Positions 1 to 7,610 of a DNA stretch of 64,000 nucleotides are shown here, one piece after another. The DNA is from Streptomyces tailanensis (GTDB lineage: Bacteria > Actinomycetota > Actinomycetes > Streptomycetales > Streptomycetaceae): positions 1-64,000 of the forward strand of contig NZ_VTHJ01000029.1 of the NCBI RefSeq assembly GCF_008386495.1, given 5' to 3'. Made by a program: the position numbers and the translations under genes. How positions within the stretch are numbered: position 1 is the stretch's first letter; the number at the start of each line of letters is the position of its first letter. The notes below the pieces were generated by a model, which worked only from the letters and a program-made list of their open reading frames with translations, had not been told where the DNA came from and made no database searches.

Positions 1-159
1 GTCCTGCCCGGCGTTCGCATCGGATACGGGTCGGTCATCGGCGCCGGCAGCGTCGTCAGCCGCAGCATTCCCCCGATGACCGTCGCGGTCGGAACCCCTT
101 GCCGGGTGGTCCGCTCCATCACGGACGAGGACCTCACCGCTCGTACCGCCGGGCATTAG
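1..159 (+). CDS. C-terminal end of a hexapeptide-repeat acyltransferase (partial)
   Basis: An open frame enters from the left edge and stops at TAG 157-159, giving the last 52 residues of a protein. The visible part has left-handed beta-helix turns ([16 protein letters not shown]) followed by the [16 protein letters not shown] tail. That tail is typical of the maltose/galactoside O-acetyltransferase and serine acetyltransferase-like (LbH) superfamily, where it closes the helix and contributes to the acetyl-CoA pocket. The substrate cannot be told from this end alone. A perfect 25-bp hairpin about 100 bases downstream would terminate the transcript. Confidence 0.7.
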   Translation, partial: VLPGVRIGYGSVIGAGSVVSRSIPPMTVAVGTPCRVVRSITDEDLTARTAGH

Positions 160-260
160 TGCTGGTTGCGGATCCCGCCACCCCTTCCCAGCCGCGCCGC
201 GCGGGGCCTGGCTGCGGCTGGGCGAGCGCGCTTCGCAAGCACGATCAGCCGACACGGGCC

Positions 261-313
261 CTGGCCAGCCTGTCCTGCCGCGCCGTCCCGGCGCGGCAGG
301 ACAGGCTGGCCAG
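261..313. terminator. Perfect 25-bp hairpin between convergent genes
   Basis: Bases 261-285 are the exact reverse complement of 289-313, leaving a 3-base loop (tcc, 286-288). It lies between the rightward acetyltransferase end and the leftward monooxygenase end, so a bidirectional terminator is the simplest reading. There is no T tract, as is common for actinobacterial terminators. Confidence 0.75.
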
Positions 314-360
314 CGAAGCAGAGCGCGGTGGGCCGTTCCGCCGCCGGTGTTCAACGCTCG

Positions 361-663
361 TCACGGATGCGTGGCCAGCGGATCGAGGAACGTCAGGACG
401 GAGGCGTCCTCCTCGATCAGCGGGGTGAGGGCGGCGTTGAACGGACCGCCGTACGGGGCGTTCAGGTGCGTCTGGAAGGCGTCCTCGTCCCTGTATACCT
501 CGAAGATCCAGTAGGCGCGCGGGGCGGCCGCCTTGGTGTAGACATCGAAGGCCAGGTTGCCTTCCTCGTCGCGCACCTTCAGGGTGTAGTCCCGGATCAG
601 GCGGGCGACTTCGTCCTCCGCTCCCTCTCGGGCGGTGAACTCGGCGAGCAGGGTTTTCGTCAT
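361..663 (-). CDS. Antibiotic-biosynthesis-monooxygenase (ABM/YgiN-like) domain protein
   Basis: This 100-residue protein is the size of a single ABM ferredoxin-like fold. It begins MTKTLLAEFTAREG and carries the family pattern of a central aromatic/acidic segment (YWIFEVYRDEDAFQTHLNA). Relatives are dimeric cofactor-free quinol monooxygenases or heme-degrading enzymes, so the reaction here is uncertain. The ATG is preceded by AAGGA. It starts 15 bases after the fructokinase stop on the same strand, so the two are probably co-transcribed. Stress protection of a sugar-catabolism operon is inference only. Confidence 0.75.
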   Translation of the reverse strand: MTKTLLAEFTAREGAEDEVARLIRDYTLKVRDEEGNLAFDVYTKAAAPRAYWIFEVYRDEDAFQTHLNAPYGGPFNAALTPLIEEDASVLTFLDPLATHP

Positions 664-678
664 GGTTTCGTGTCCTTG

Positions 679-1665
679 TCAGTGGGTGGAGTCGAGGTGC
701 TGGGCGACGGTCTTTTCCGTCGCGAACCTTGCCAACTGGCTCTCCCATGGCGGGTTGGGGCCGGCGACCGAGCAGGTCAGGGCCGCGACCTGCGTGGCGA
801 ACAGGCAGGCGGCCTCGACATCGCCGATACGCAGATCGGTCAGCCTGCCGCCGAGGAGTCCGCGGGTGCCGAGGTGGTGCAGCAGTCCGGCGGTGAACGA
901 GTCCCCCGCACCGACTGTGTCGACGACCTGCGTCGCCGGTGCGGGGACCTGCACCCGTTCCCCGTCGAGTGAGGCCAGGGCACCATCGGCGCCGCGCGTG
1001 ATCAGGACGAGCCGCGCCCCCGCTTCATGCCAGGTGTCGCACGCCTGCTCGGGCGGCGTCCCGGGCAGCAGGAGTTCCAGGTCGTCCTCGCTCAGCCGCA
1101 GCACATCCGCGAGGCCACACCAGTGCGCCAGCCGGGCGCGGTAGACCTCGGGACGCACCAGGAGCGGGCGGACGTTGGGGTCGATGCTGATGGCGGCCCG
1201 GGAGGCGGCCGCTGCCAGGAAGTCCTCCACCACCGCCGCCCCGGGTTCCTTGACCAGGGCCAGTGACCCGGTGTGTACGCAGGCGGTGCCGGCCAGGTCC
1301 ACCCCGGCCAGTTCCGCGCTCGTCCACTGCCAGTCGGCGGTGGCCTGCGCATGGAAGGAGAACGTGGCCTGGCCCTGGGTGTCCAGCTCGGCCACGGCCA
1401 GCGTGCTGGGCTCGGCGGCCTCGACGGCGTGCGACAGGTCCACCCCGGATGCCTCCAGGTGGGCCCGGAAGAGGCGGCCGAACACGTCGCCGGACAGCCG
1501 TGCGAGGAAGCGGGCCGATGTGCCCAGTCGGGCCAGGGCCACCGCCGTGTTGGCGGGTCCGCCGCCCGGCAGCACCCGCAGGGCGAGTTCGTTCCGGGCA
1601 CTTGCGGGTTCGGTGAACGCGTCGGCGACGCACTCTCCCAGGACGGTGATCTGAGGCGGGGTCAT
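679..1665 (-). CDS. PfkB-family carbohydrate kinase (probable fructokinase)
   Basis: This 328-residue ribokinase-fold sugar kinase should phosphorylate a sugar imported by the divergent ABC system. The N-terminus has the glycine-rich sugar-binding signature (PGGGPANTAVALARLG, about residues 31-46). Near residue 265 is the PfkB signature 2 (VDTVGAGDSFTAG), with the catalytic Asp in GAGD that forms the anion hole. The ATG at 1665 is chosen because the family fold starts at ITVLGECVADAF and a purine-rich AAGAGAAGAG precedes it; the longer open frame upstream has no family residues. Its neighbours resemble fructose transport genes, so fructokinase is the best guess. Ribokinase or another ketokinase is possible. 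Confidence 0.85.
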   Translation of the reverse strand: MTPPQITVLGECVADAFTEPASARNELALRVLPGGGPANTAVALARLGTSARFLARLSGDVFGRLFRAHLEASGVDLSHAVEAAEPSTLAVAELDTQGQATFSFHAQATADWQWTSAELAGVDLAGTACVHTGSLALVKEPGAAVVEDFLAAAASRAAISIDPNVRPLLVRPEVYRARLAHWCGLADVLRLSEDDLELLLPGTPPEQACDTWHEAGARLVLITRGADGALASLDGERVQVPAPATQVVDTVGAGDSFTAGLLHHLGTRGLLGGRLTDLRIGDVEAACLFATQVAALTCSVAGPNPPWESQLARFATEKTVAQHLDSTH

Positions 1666-1822
1666 GGCTGCTCTTCTCTTGGAATGCGCTGGCAGAACGG
1701 GCACGCTGCGGGCAGTCTCTGAGCGGCTTCGGGCGGGCGACGGCCACGGGCGTTGCCGATTTGTGACGGGTGCAAGGCATTGACGTTGCCTGGAGGCGGA
1801 GTCCATCATCCTGGCCAAGCAG

Positions 1823-1852
1823 TGTCAACGATGACATAAGTCAACGATGACA
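1823..1852. promoter_or_regulatory. Two tandem LacI-type operators
   Basis: The near-palindrome TGTCAACGATGACA (1823-1836) has a central CG, as LacI-family sites usually do. Thirteen of its 14 bases are repeated at 1839-1852, 16 bases further on. The pair sits in the divergent gap between the kinase (start 1665) and the substrate-binding protein (start 1911). The obvious candidate binder is the LacI protein encoded at 5008-6030. Confidence 0.7.
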
Positions 1853-1910
1853 CCTCGGGACGGCATGCCCCGATGCCGGCCGCTCGCCCGCAATCCCGCA
1901 GGAGTTGTTC

Positions 1911-2927
1911 ATGTCACGCATCTCTCGTCTGCCCTCCTCCTTGCTCAGAGCCGCTGCCTGCACGGGTGTCGCAGCCCTCACCCTGACCGCCTGTGGATCC
2001 GGATCCGAATCGGGCACCGCGAGCACCGGCTCGGGCAGCATCAAGGTCGGTCTGATCACCAAGACCGACACCAACCCGTTCTTCGTGAAGATGAAGGAGG
2101 GCGCGGAGAAGGCCGCCAAGGAGAACGGTGTCGAACTGTCCACCGCGGCGGGCAAGTTCGACGGGGACAACGCCGGTCAGGTCACCGCCATCGAGAACAT
2201 GGTCGCCGCCGGGGTGAAGGGCATCCTGATCACGCCGAGCGACTCCAAGGCGATCGTGCCGGCCCTCGAGAAGGCCAAGGCCAAGGGTGTCCTGGTCATC
2301 GCCCTCGACACCCCGACCGAGCCGGAAAGCGCGGTCGACGCCCTCTTCGCCACCGACAACGTCAAGGCCGGTGAGCTGATCGGCGAGTACGCCAAGGCCG
2401 CCATGAAGGGCAAGTCGGCGAAGATAGCCACCCTCGACCTCGCGCCGGGCGTCTCTGTCGGCGTCCAGCGGCACAGCGGCTTCCTGAAGGGCTTCGGCGC
2501 CACCGACAAGGACGTCGTCTGCGCCCAGGACACCGGCGGCGACCAGGCCAAGGGCCAGACGGCGATGGAGAACTGCCTCCAGAAGGAGCCGGACATCAAC
2601 GTCGTCTACACCATCAACGAACCGGCCGCACTCGGCGCGTACACCGCGCTCAAGGCCAAGGGCCGGGAGAAGGACGTACTGATCGTCTCGGTCGACGGCG
2701 GCTGCACGGGCACTCAGGCTGTCAAGGACGGCAAGATCGCCGCGACCTCGCAGCAGTACCCGCTGAAGATGGCCGCCGAGGGCGTCAAGGCCGTCGCGAC
2801 GTACGCCAAGGACGGCACGAAGGCGTCCGGTTACACCGACACGGGCGTCACGCTGATCACCGACAAGGCGCAGGACGGGGTCACCTCCAAGGACACCGCC
2901 TACGGCCTGGAGAACTGCTGGGGCTGA
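1911..2927 (+). CDS. frcB: Sugar ABC transporter substrate-binding lipoprotein, FrcB-like
   Basis: This 338-residue periplasmic-binding-protein type I fold is anchored as a lipoprotein. An n-region ([15 protein letters not shown]) and a hydrophobic stretch end in a LTLTAC lipobox at about residues 22-27. The mature protein has the pattern of fructose-binding Frc[45 protein letters not shown] and LDTPTEP. It should capture sugar outside the membrane and deliver it to the permease encoded next. GGAG at 1901-1904 selects ATG 1911 over the TTG at 1905. A long hairpin after its stop probably keeps its transcript more abundant than the downstream genes. Fructose specificity is inferred from similarity. 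Confidence 0.85.
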   Translation: MSRISRLPSSLLRAAACTGVAALTLTACGSGSESGTASTGSGSIKVGLITKTDTNPFFVKMKEGAEKAAKENGVELSTAAGKFDGDNAGQVTAIENMVAAGVKGILITPSDSKAIVPALEKAKAKGVLVIALDTPTEPESAVDALFATDNVKAGELIGEYAKAAMKGKSAKIATLDLAPGVSVGVQRHSGFLKGFGATDKDVVCAQDTGGDQAKGQTAMENCLQKEPDINVVYTINEPAALGAYTALKAKGREKDVLIVSVDGGCTGTQAVKDGKIAATSQQYPLKMAAEGVKAVATYAKDGTKASGYTDTGVTLITDKAQDGVTSKDTAYGLENCWG

Positions 2928-2981
2928 GCCGCCGACCCCAGCTGCCGCCGTAGTAGCTGCCGCCGTTCGAAACCCCTCAGC

Positions 2982-3023
2982 GGGGCGGCCGGCCCCTCCT
3001 CCCCGACCGGGGACGGCCGCCCC
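2982..3023 (+). terminator. Attenuating hairpin between frcB and frcC
   Basis: A 10-bp perfect stem (ggggcggccg 2982-2991 against cggccgcccc 3014-3023) encloses a second small stem (tcccc/gggga). In binding-protein transport operons such an element commonly gives partial termination, or protects the upstream mRNA, so that the binding protein is over-produced. Confidence 0.6.
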
Positions 3024-3039
3024 CTCGTCCTCTTGCCGT

Positions 3040-3080
3040 CCGACAAGGACCGACAAGGACTTGAGTCTTCCGACAAGGAC
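3040..3080 (+). repeat. Three copies of an 11-base repeat carrying AAGGA
   Basis: The word ccgacaaggac occurs at 3040-3050, again (sharing one base) at 3050-3060, and at 3070-3080. Each copy carries an AAGGA Shine-Dalgarno-like core; the last is about 6 bases before the frcC ATG at 3086. The upstream copies could act as standby ribosome sites or be slippage duplications. Confidence 0.6.
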
Positions 3081-3085
3081 CTCGC

Positions 3086-4099
3086 ATGACTGCCACGTCC
3101 ACGCCACCCTCCACGTCCACGCCGTACGCCGAGCTCAAAGCGCCGACCACGGCCCGCAGACTGCTCACGGCACCGACCACCGGCCCGCTGGTCGCCCTCC
3201 TCCTGGCCTGCGCCTTCTTCTCCACGACGACCGACCAGTTCCTCACCGGCGGGAACTTCTCGCTGATCGTGCAGCAGGTCATGGTCGTCGGCACCCTCGC
3301 CATCGGACAGACCCTGATCATCCTCACCGCGGGCATCGACCTGTCCTGCGGAGCGGTGATGGCGTTCGGCAGCATCGTGATCGCCAAGATGGCGGCCGAG
3401 GGCTCCCTGCCCCCGCTCGTCGCGATCGCGTTGGGCCTGGTCGTCTGTGGCGGGTTCGGGCTGCTCAACGGGGCACTGGTGCAGAAGATCCCGCTGCCGC
3501 CGTTCATCGTCACCCTCGGCATGCTCAACGTGGCGTTCGCGCTGACCCACATCTACTCCGAGGAGCAGACGGTCACCAACCTGCCGGGCCCCCTGACGGC
3601 GCTCGGGCAGACCTTCCCGCTCGGCAACACCGACATCACGTACGGCTCGCTGGTCACCATCGCCCTGTTCCTCCTCCTCGCGTATGCGCTGAGCAGCACA
3701 GGCTGGGGCCGGCACGTCTACGCCCTGGGCAACAGCCCGGAAGCGGCCCGGCTGAACGGCATCCGCACCTCCCGGCTGACCATCGGCGTCTACACCGTGG
3801 CCGGCCTGCTGTACGGCATCGCCGCCCTGCTGCTCATCTCCCGCACCGGAGTAGGCGACCCCCAGGCCGGGCAGACCGACAACCTCGACAGCATCACCGC
3901 CGTGGTCCTCGGCGGCACCAGCCTCTTCGGCGGACGCGGATCGGTCCTGGGCACCTTCATCGGCGTCCTCATCGTCGGCGTCTTCCGCAACGGCCTGCAG
4001 CTGATGGGCGTCGCCTCCATCTACCAGACCCTGATCACCGGAGTCCTGGTGATCCTCGCGGTGACCGTCGACCAGCTCTCCCGGAAGAAGGCCCGATGA
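3086..4099 (+). CDS. frcC: Sugar ABC transporter permease, FrcC/RbsC-like
   Basis: This 337-residue integral membrane protein has about eight to ten hydrophobic segments and the carbohydrate-uptake permease (BPD_transp_2) features: an N-terminal helix after a Pro/Thr-rich cytoplasmic tail, GQTLIILTAGIDLSCGAVMA in the middle, and the GGTSLFGGRGSVLGTFIG motif near residue 275 that contacts the ATPase. It forms the membrane channel for sugar delivered by the binding lipoprotein. The last AAGGA repeat serves as ribosome site. Its stop overlaps the ATPase start (ATGA at 4096-4099), so the two are translationally coupled. Confidence 0.88.
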   Translation: MTATSTPPSTSTPYAELKAPTTARRLLTAPTTGPLVALLLACAFFSTTTDQFLTGGNFSLIVQQVMVVGTLAIGQTLIILTAGIDLSCGAVMAFGSIVIAKMAAEGSLPPLVAIALGLVVCGGFGLLNGALVQKIPLPPFIVTLGMLNVAFALTHIYSEEQTVTNLPGPLTALGQTFPLGNTDITYGSLVTIALFLLLAYALSSTGWGRHVYALGNSPEAARLNGIRTSRLTIGVYTVAGLLYGIAALLLISRTGVGDPQAGQTDNLDSITAVVLGGTSLFGGRGSVLGTFIGVLIVGVFRNGLQLMGVASIYQTLITGVLVILAVTVDQLSRKKAR

Positions 4100-4932
4100 C
4101 CGCCACATCCTCCCCCACCCCCGTGCTGCAGGCCCGCGGTCTGGTCAAGCGCTACGGCCACGTCACCGCCATCGACGGCGCCGACTTCGACCTGCTGCCC
4201 GGCGAGGTCCTCGCCGTCATCGGCGACAACGGAGCCGGCAAGACCAGCCTCATCAAGGCCCTCACCGGCGCGGTGGTCCCCGACGCGGGCGAGATTCGCC
4301 TCAACGGGAAGCCCATCACCTTCTCCGGGCCGCAGAGCGCACGCGCTCACGGCATCGAAACGGTCTATCAGGACCTCGCCGTGGCCGCCTCCATGGACAT
4401 CGCCTCGAACATGTTCCTCGGGCGCGAGCTTCGCCGCCCCGGTGTCCTCGGCAGTGTCTTCCGCATGCTGGACAAGAAGCGCATGCGCCAGGAGGCCGCC
4501 GAGCACATGGCCGACCTGAAGATCGGCCTGCGCTCGCTGACCCAGTCGGTGGAGACGCTCTCCGGCGGACAGCGGCAGGCCGTCGCGGTCGCCCGTTCCG
4601 TCGCCTGGGCCCGCAGCGTCGTCGTCATGGACGAACCCACCGCCGCGCTCGGTGTCAAGGAATCCGGCCAGGTCCTCGACCTCATCCGCCGGGTCCGGGA
4701 CAAGGGCATGCCGGTCGTCCTGATCAGCCACAACATGCCGCACGTCTTCGAGATCGCCGACCGGATCCACGTCCACCGGCTGGGCCGGCGCGCCGCGGTG
4801 ATCAAGCCCTCCGACTACTCCATGGCGGAAGTCGTCGCCATCATGACCGGCGCCCTCACCGTCGACGAGGCCGGAACTACTGTCGTAGCAGATTCGGAGG
4901 CCGCCAAGGCCGCCGGAGTCCAGGCCACCTGA
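4096..4932 (+). CDS. frcA: Sugar ABC transporter ATP-binding protein, FrcA-like
   Basis: This 278-residue protein is a single nucleotide-binding domain, as in FrcA and unlike the double-domain RbsA. Visible motifs are Walker A (GDNGAGKTS), Q-loop (VYQDLAV), signature (ETLSGGQRQAVAVARS), Walker B (VVVMDEPTAALG) and H-loop (VLISHNMPHV). It powers import through FrcC at the inner face of the membrane. The start overlaps the frcC stop. The last 25 or so residues are Ala/Val-rich and probably dispensable. A GC-rich hairpin follows before the lacI gene. Confidence 0.9.
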   Translation: MTATSSPTPVLQARGLVKRYGHVTAIDGADFDLLPGEVLAVIGDNGAGKTSLIKALTGAVVPDAGEIRLNGKPITFSGPQSARAHGIETVYQDLAVAASMDIASNMFLGRELRRPGVLGSVFRMLDKKRMRQEAAEHMADLKIGLRSLTQSVETLSGGQRQAVAVARSVAWARSVVVMDEPTAALGVKESGQVLDLIRRVRDKGMPVVLISHNMPHVFEIADRIHVHRLGRRAAVIKPSDYSMAEVVAIMTGALTVDEAGTTVVADSEAAKAAGVQAT

Positions 4933-4955
4933 CAGCGCAACCCCGCTCTCACGGC

Positions 4956-4979
4956 TTCCGGCCGAGGCCGCGGCCGGAA
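4956..4979. terminator. Hairpin between frcA and the LacI gene
   Basis: Nine-base arms (ttccggccg 4956-4964, cggccggaa 4971-4979) surround a 6-base loop. It may end the transport transcript or lower read-through into the regulator gene. Confidence 0.55.
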
Positions 4980-5007
4980 CCGACGAGCACAGGAGACTGT
5001 TTCACCC

Positions 5008-6030
5008 ATGGCAGCGAACCGCCGCCCCACCCTGGCCGACGTCGCACGAGAAGTCGGCGTCAGCGCCAAGACAGTCTCGCGCGTCCTCAACGAGGACGGA
5101 CCCGTCTCGCCGCAGACGCGGGAAGAGGTACTCGCCGCCGTGGCCAAGCTGGGCTTCCAGCCGAACCTCATGGCCCGCAGCATCCGCGTCGGCGGCCCGG
5201 ACACCACCATCGGACTGGTCATCCCCGACCTCGCCAACCCCTTCTTCGGAGCCGTGGCCCGCGCCATCGAGGACACCGTCGGCGACCGCGGCCTGACCCT
5301 GCTCATGGGCTCCTCCGCCGACGCCCCCGACCGCGAACGCGCCCTCACGGCCAAGTTCCTCGCCCGCCGCGTCAGCATCCTGATCGTCGTGCCGTCCGTC
5401 GGCGCCGACCACTCCCACCTCAAGTCCCACCGGACGGCGGGGCTGCCCATCGTCTTCCTCGACCGACCAGGAGTCGGCCTGTCCACGGACAGCATCGTCA
5501 GCTCCAACCGTGCGGGGGCCCAAGACGGTGTCGCCCACCTGATCGCCCACGGGCACCGCCGCATCGGATTCGTCGGCGACCTGCCCGTCAAGCTGTACAC
5601 CCGCCGCGAACGCCTCGCCGGATACCGCGCGGCCCTGCAAGAAGCCGACATGCCCTACGATCGCTCCCTGGTCGCCAGCGCACACGACCAGCCGGGAGCC
5701 GAGGCCGCGACCTCCCAACTCCTCGAACTGGCCGATCCCCCCACGGCCCTGTTCGCCGGAAACAACATCATGGCGCTCGGCATCGTCGCCGAACTCGCCC
5801 GCAGCAAGCGCAAGGACGTAGCAGTCGTCGCCTTCGACGACGTATCACTCGCCGAAGCCCTCGAACCGGCCCTGACCGTCGTCGCCCAGGACCCCGAAGA
5901 ACTCGGCCGCAGCGCCGCGGCCACCGCCCTGGCCCGGCTCGACGGCGACCGCTCCCGGGCGCGCACCATCACCGTTCCCACCCGGCTGATCGTCCGAGGC
6001 TCCGGGGAGCAACCCGCGCCCAAGCCGTAG
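5008..6030 (+). CDS. LacI-family transcriptional regulator of the sugar locus
   Basis: This 340-residue repressor begins with a classic LacI helix-turn-helix (TLADVAREVGVSAKTVSRVLN, about residues 10-30) and the hinge helix, followed by a periplasmic-binding-like sensor domain (IGLVIPDLANPFFG, IGFVGDLPVKLYTRRERLAGY, ALFAGNNIMALGIV). The start has AGGAGA about 12 bases upstream. It lies directly after the transporter genes on the same strand and probably binds the tandem TGTCAACGATGACA sites at 1823-1852. The effector is presumably the imported sugar or its phosphate. The rightward neighbour is convergent, so this gene closes the locus. Confidence 0.9.
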   Translation: MAANRRPTLADVAREVGVSAKTVSRVLNEDGPVSPQTREEVLAAVAKLGFQPNLMARSIRVGGPDTTIGLVIPDLANPFFGAVARAIEDTVGDRGLTLLMGSSADAPDRERALTAKFLARRVSILIVVPSVGADHSHLKSHRTAGLPIVFLDRPGVGLSTDSIVSSNRAGAQDGVAHLIAHGHRRIGFVGDLPVKLYTRRERLAGYRAALQEADMPYDRSLVASAHDQPGAEAATSQLLELADPPTALFAGNNIMALGIVAELARSKRKDVAVVAFDDVSLAEALEPALTVVAQDPEELGRSAAATALARLDGDRSRARTITVPTRLIVRGSGEQPAPKP

Positions 6031-6083
6031 GCGGCTTGCCCCTGTCAGCCGACGAGCCGGGAATCGCCGATTCCGCCCAGAGG

Positions 6084-7397
6084 CTACTGATCAGCCTCGG
6101 GCGGCTGGTCGTATGAGCTCAGCAGCCCCTCGATGCGCTGGTTGTTGATGGACTGCCTGTCGTACAGGCACTTCGCGTACCGGCTCAGCAGGACCTCGAC
6201 GCTGTTGCCCGCCCGCTGGGCGACCTCGGCCGGGTCCGCGCCCGCGCACAGCCAGGTGGACAGCGCCGAGTGCCGCAGGTCATAGGGGCGCTTGGCGAGC
6301 GGGGTGCTGGTCAGGACGGGTGGCAGGGCGAGGTCGCGGGTCTCGTGCCAGACCCGGTGGTAGGTGGTGTAAGTGATGATCCGGCCCTGTTCGGTGAAGA
6401 ACAGCCGGCCGTCGTCGGCCGTGCCGAACGTGGCGACATGCTCGCGCCACAGGGCCACCAAGTGCGGCGGGAGCGGCACCACCCGCGTCTCGCCCGGCGG
6501 ACGGTTCTTCAGCCCGCCCTCATCGTGGTACTCGCCGGTGTCGGTCCACCGTTTGCCCGCCTGCGGCCGAGCACGGTGCAAGATCAACCGCCCCCAGCCG
6601 GTGCTGGGCAGGCGACAGTCCGGCAACGCCACCGCGACCGCCTCCTCCGGACGCAGACCCGCGTAGTACATGCCGGCGAAGAACCCGACCAGCCGACGGC
6701 CACGAGCCTGCCGGTAACCGCCCACGTAGGAGACGGCGTCCAGCAGATCCCGTGCCTGGTACGGGTTGGCCACCACCCGCGGATCCACCGACACGTTCGG
6801 CTTGGGCACCCGCCACCGAATCTTCTCCAGCGGATGACTGCCCAACTTGCCCCGTTGCACCGGCCGGTCCTCCGCCGGCATCTCCTGGTGTCCCGGCCCG
6901 GGTACGACAAAGGCCCAGTGCCGCAGGGCACGGCGCAGCAGCTGCTCCTTCGGCCGGCCCGGCAGGTCCCAGCACATCGCCTGAGTGATCGCTGTCAGCG
7001 CCTCGCTGACCTCGTTCCGGGTCTTCGCCGCCCGGCCGGGCCAGTGCGCCCGCGCGTACTCGGTCGCAAAGGCGTACCAGCTCAGCTTCGACGGGCCTCG
7101 AGGGCCGTACCCAGGGCTGGCGCCTTGGGCCAGGCCCGCACGGATGGCCCGCACCAGCTCCGCACCGAACTCACCGGCCATGTCCGCGACCGCTCTGTCG
7201 CGGTCCGGGTGTCCATCGCTGTGCGGCTGCGCCGGGGATTGGTCCGCCGTCTGTTCGGGGTCTGGTGTAGCTCCATCGTGCTGTTCTGTGCCCGGTTGAC
7301 GAGCGCGGATTGTCGGACGTTCGGCCTGGCTTCCGTCGCCGCTGGTCATACCCGGTCCCAGTGTGGCCGGTTGTGCTCCATGGCGCACTATGCGCAC
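6084..7397 (-). CDS. Tyrosine-type site-specific recombinase/integrase (orphan, atypical active site)
   Basis: This 437-residue protein has the C-terminal catalytic architecture of phage-integrase-like recombinases: the first Arg in AGLRPEEAVA, the second Arg in RPYDLRHSALSTWL, and a terminal Tyr in SRYAKCLYD. The usual box-II His is Tyr (YDLRHS rather than HDLRHT) and the usual His/Trp before the tyrosine is Asn (AGNSVEVLLSRY). The first 100 or so residues are Pro/Gln/Asp-rich and disordered-looking. The start is uncertain: GTG 7397 or the internal ATG at 7349. GCGCA words near 7381-7410 may be part of its promoter. No tRNA, excisionase or att direct repeat was seen, so this is an orphan or domesticated enzyme. 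Confidence 0.75.
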   Translation of the reverse strand: MRIVRHGAQPATLGPGMTSGDGSQAERPTIRARQPGTEQHDGATPDPEQTADQSPAQPHSDGHPDRDRAVADMAGEFGAELVRAIRAGLAQGASPGYGPRGPSKLSWYAFATEYARAHWPGRAAKTRNEVSEALTAITQAMCWDLPGRPKEQLLRRALRHWAFVVPGPGHQEMPAEDRPVQRGKLGSHPLEKIRWRVPKPNVSVDPRVVANPYQARDLLDAVSYVGGYRQARGRRLVGFFAGMYYAGLRPEEAVAVALPDCRLPSTGWGRLILHRARPQAGKRWTDTGEYHDEGGLKNRPPGETRVVPLPPHLVALWREHVATFGTADDGRLFFTEQGRIITYTTYHRVWHETRDLALPPVLTSTPLAKRPYDLRHSALSTWLCAGADPAEVAQRAGNSVEVLLSRYAKCLYDRQSINNQRIEGLLSSYDQPPEADQ

Positions 7398-7610
7398 TTG
7401 TATGCGCCCCCATGCCCCGAACTACCGTTCCCGGCCGGCCCTCGGCGGCGCCGCACCACGGTCCCGGAGCAGGCGCGTGGTCACCTCGGCGGACGGGGAC
7501 GGCGGCCGGGCGGCGGCTGTCAGGGGGTCGCCAAGGGGGCGTGCCGGACCCACACGTCCGCCGAAGGACCCAAGACCGGCGGTACTCCGTCGATCGGTAC
7601 TCACTCGCAT

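Noticed and set aside
99-1144. Rightward frames over the monooxygenase and kinase region
   Set aside because: They are antisense shadows; the leftward frames carry ABM and PfkB motifs.
6031-7600. Integrated element with att sites around the tyrosine recombinase
   Set aside because: No direct repeat at plausible ends, no tRNA and no phage or plasmid genes nearby.
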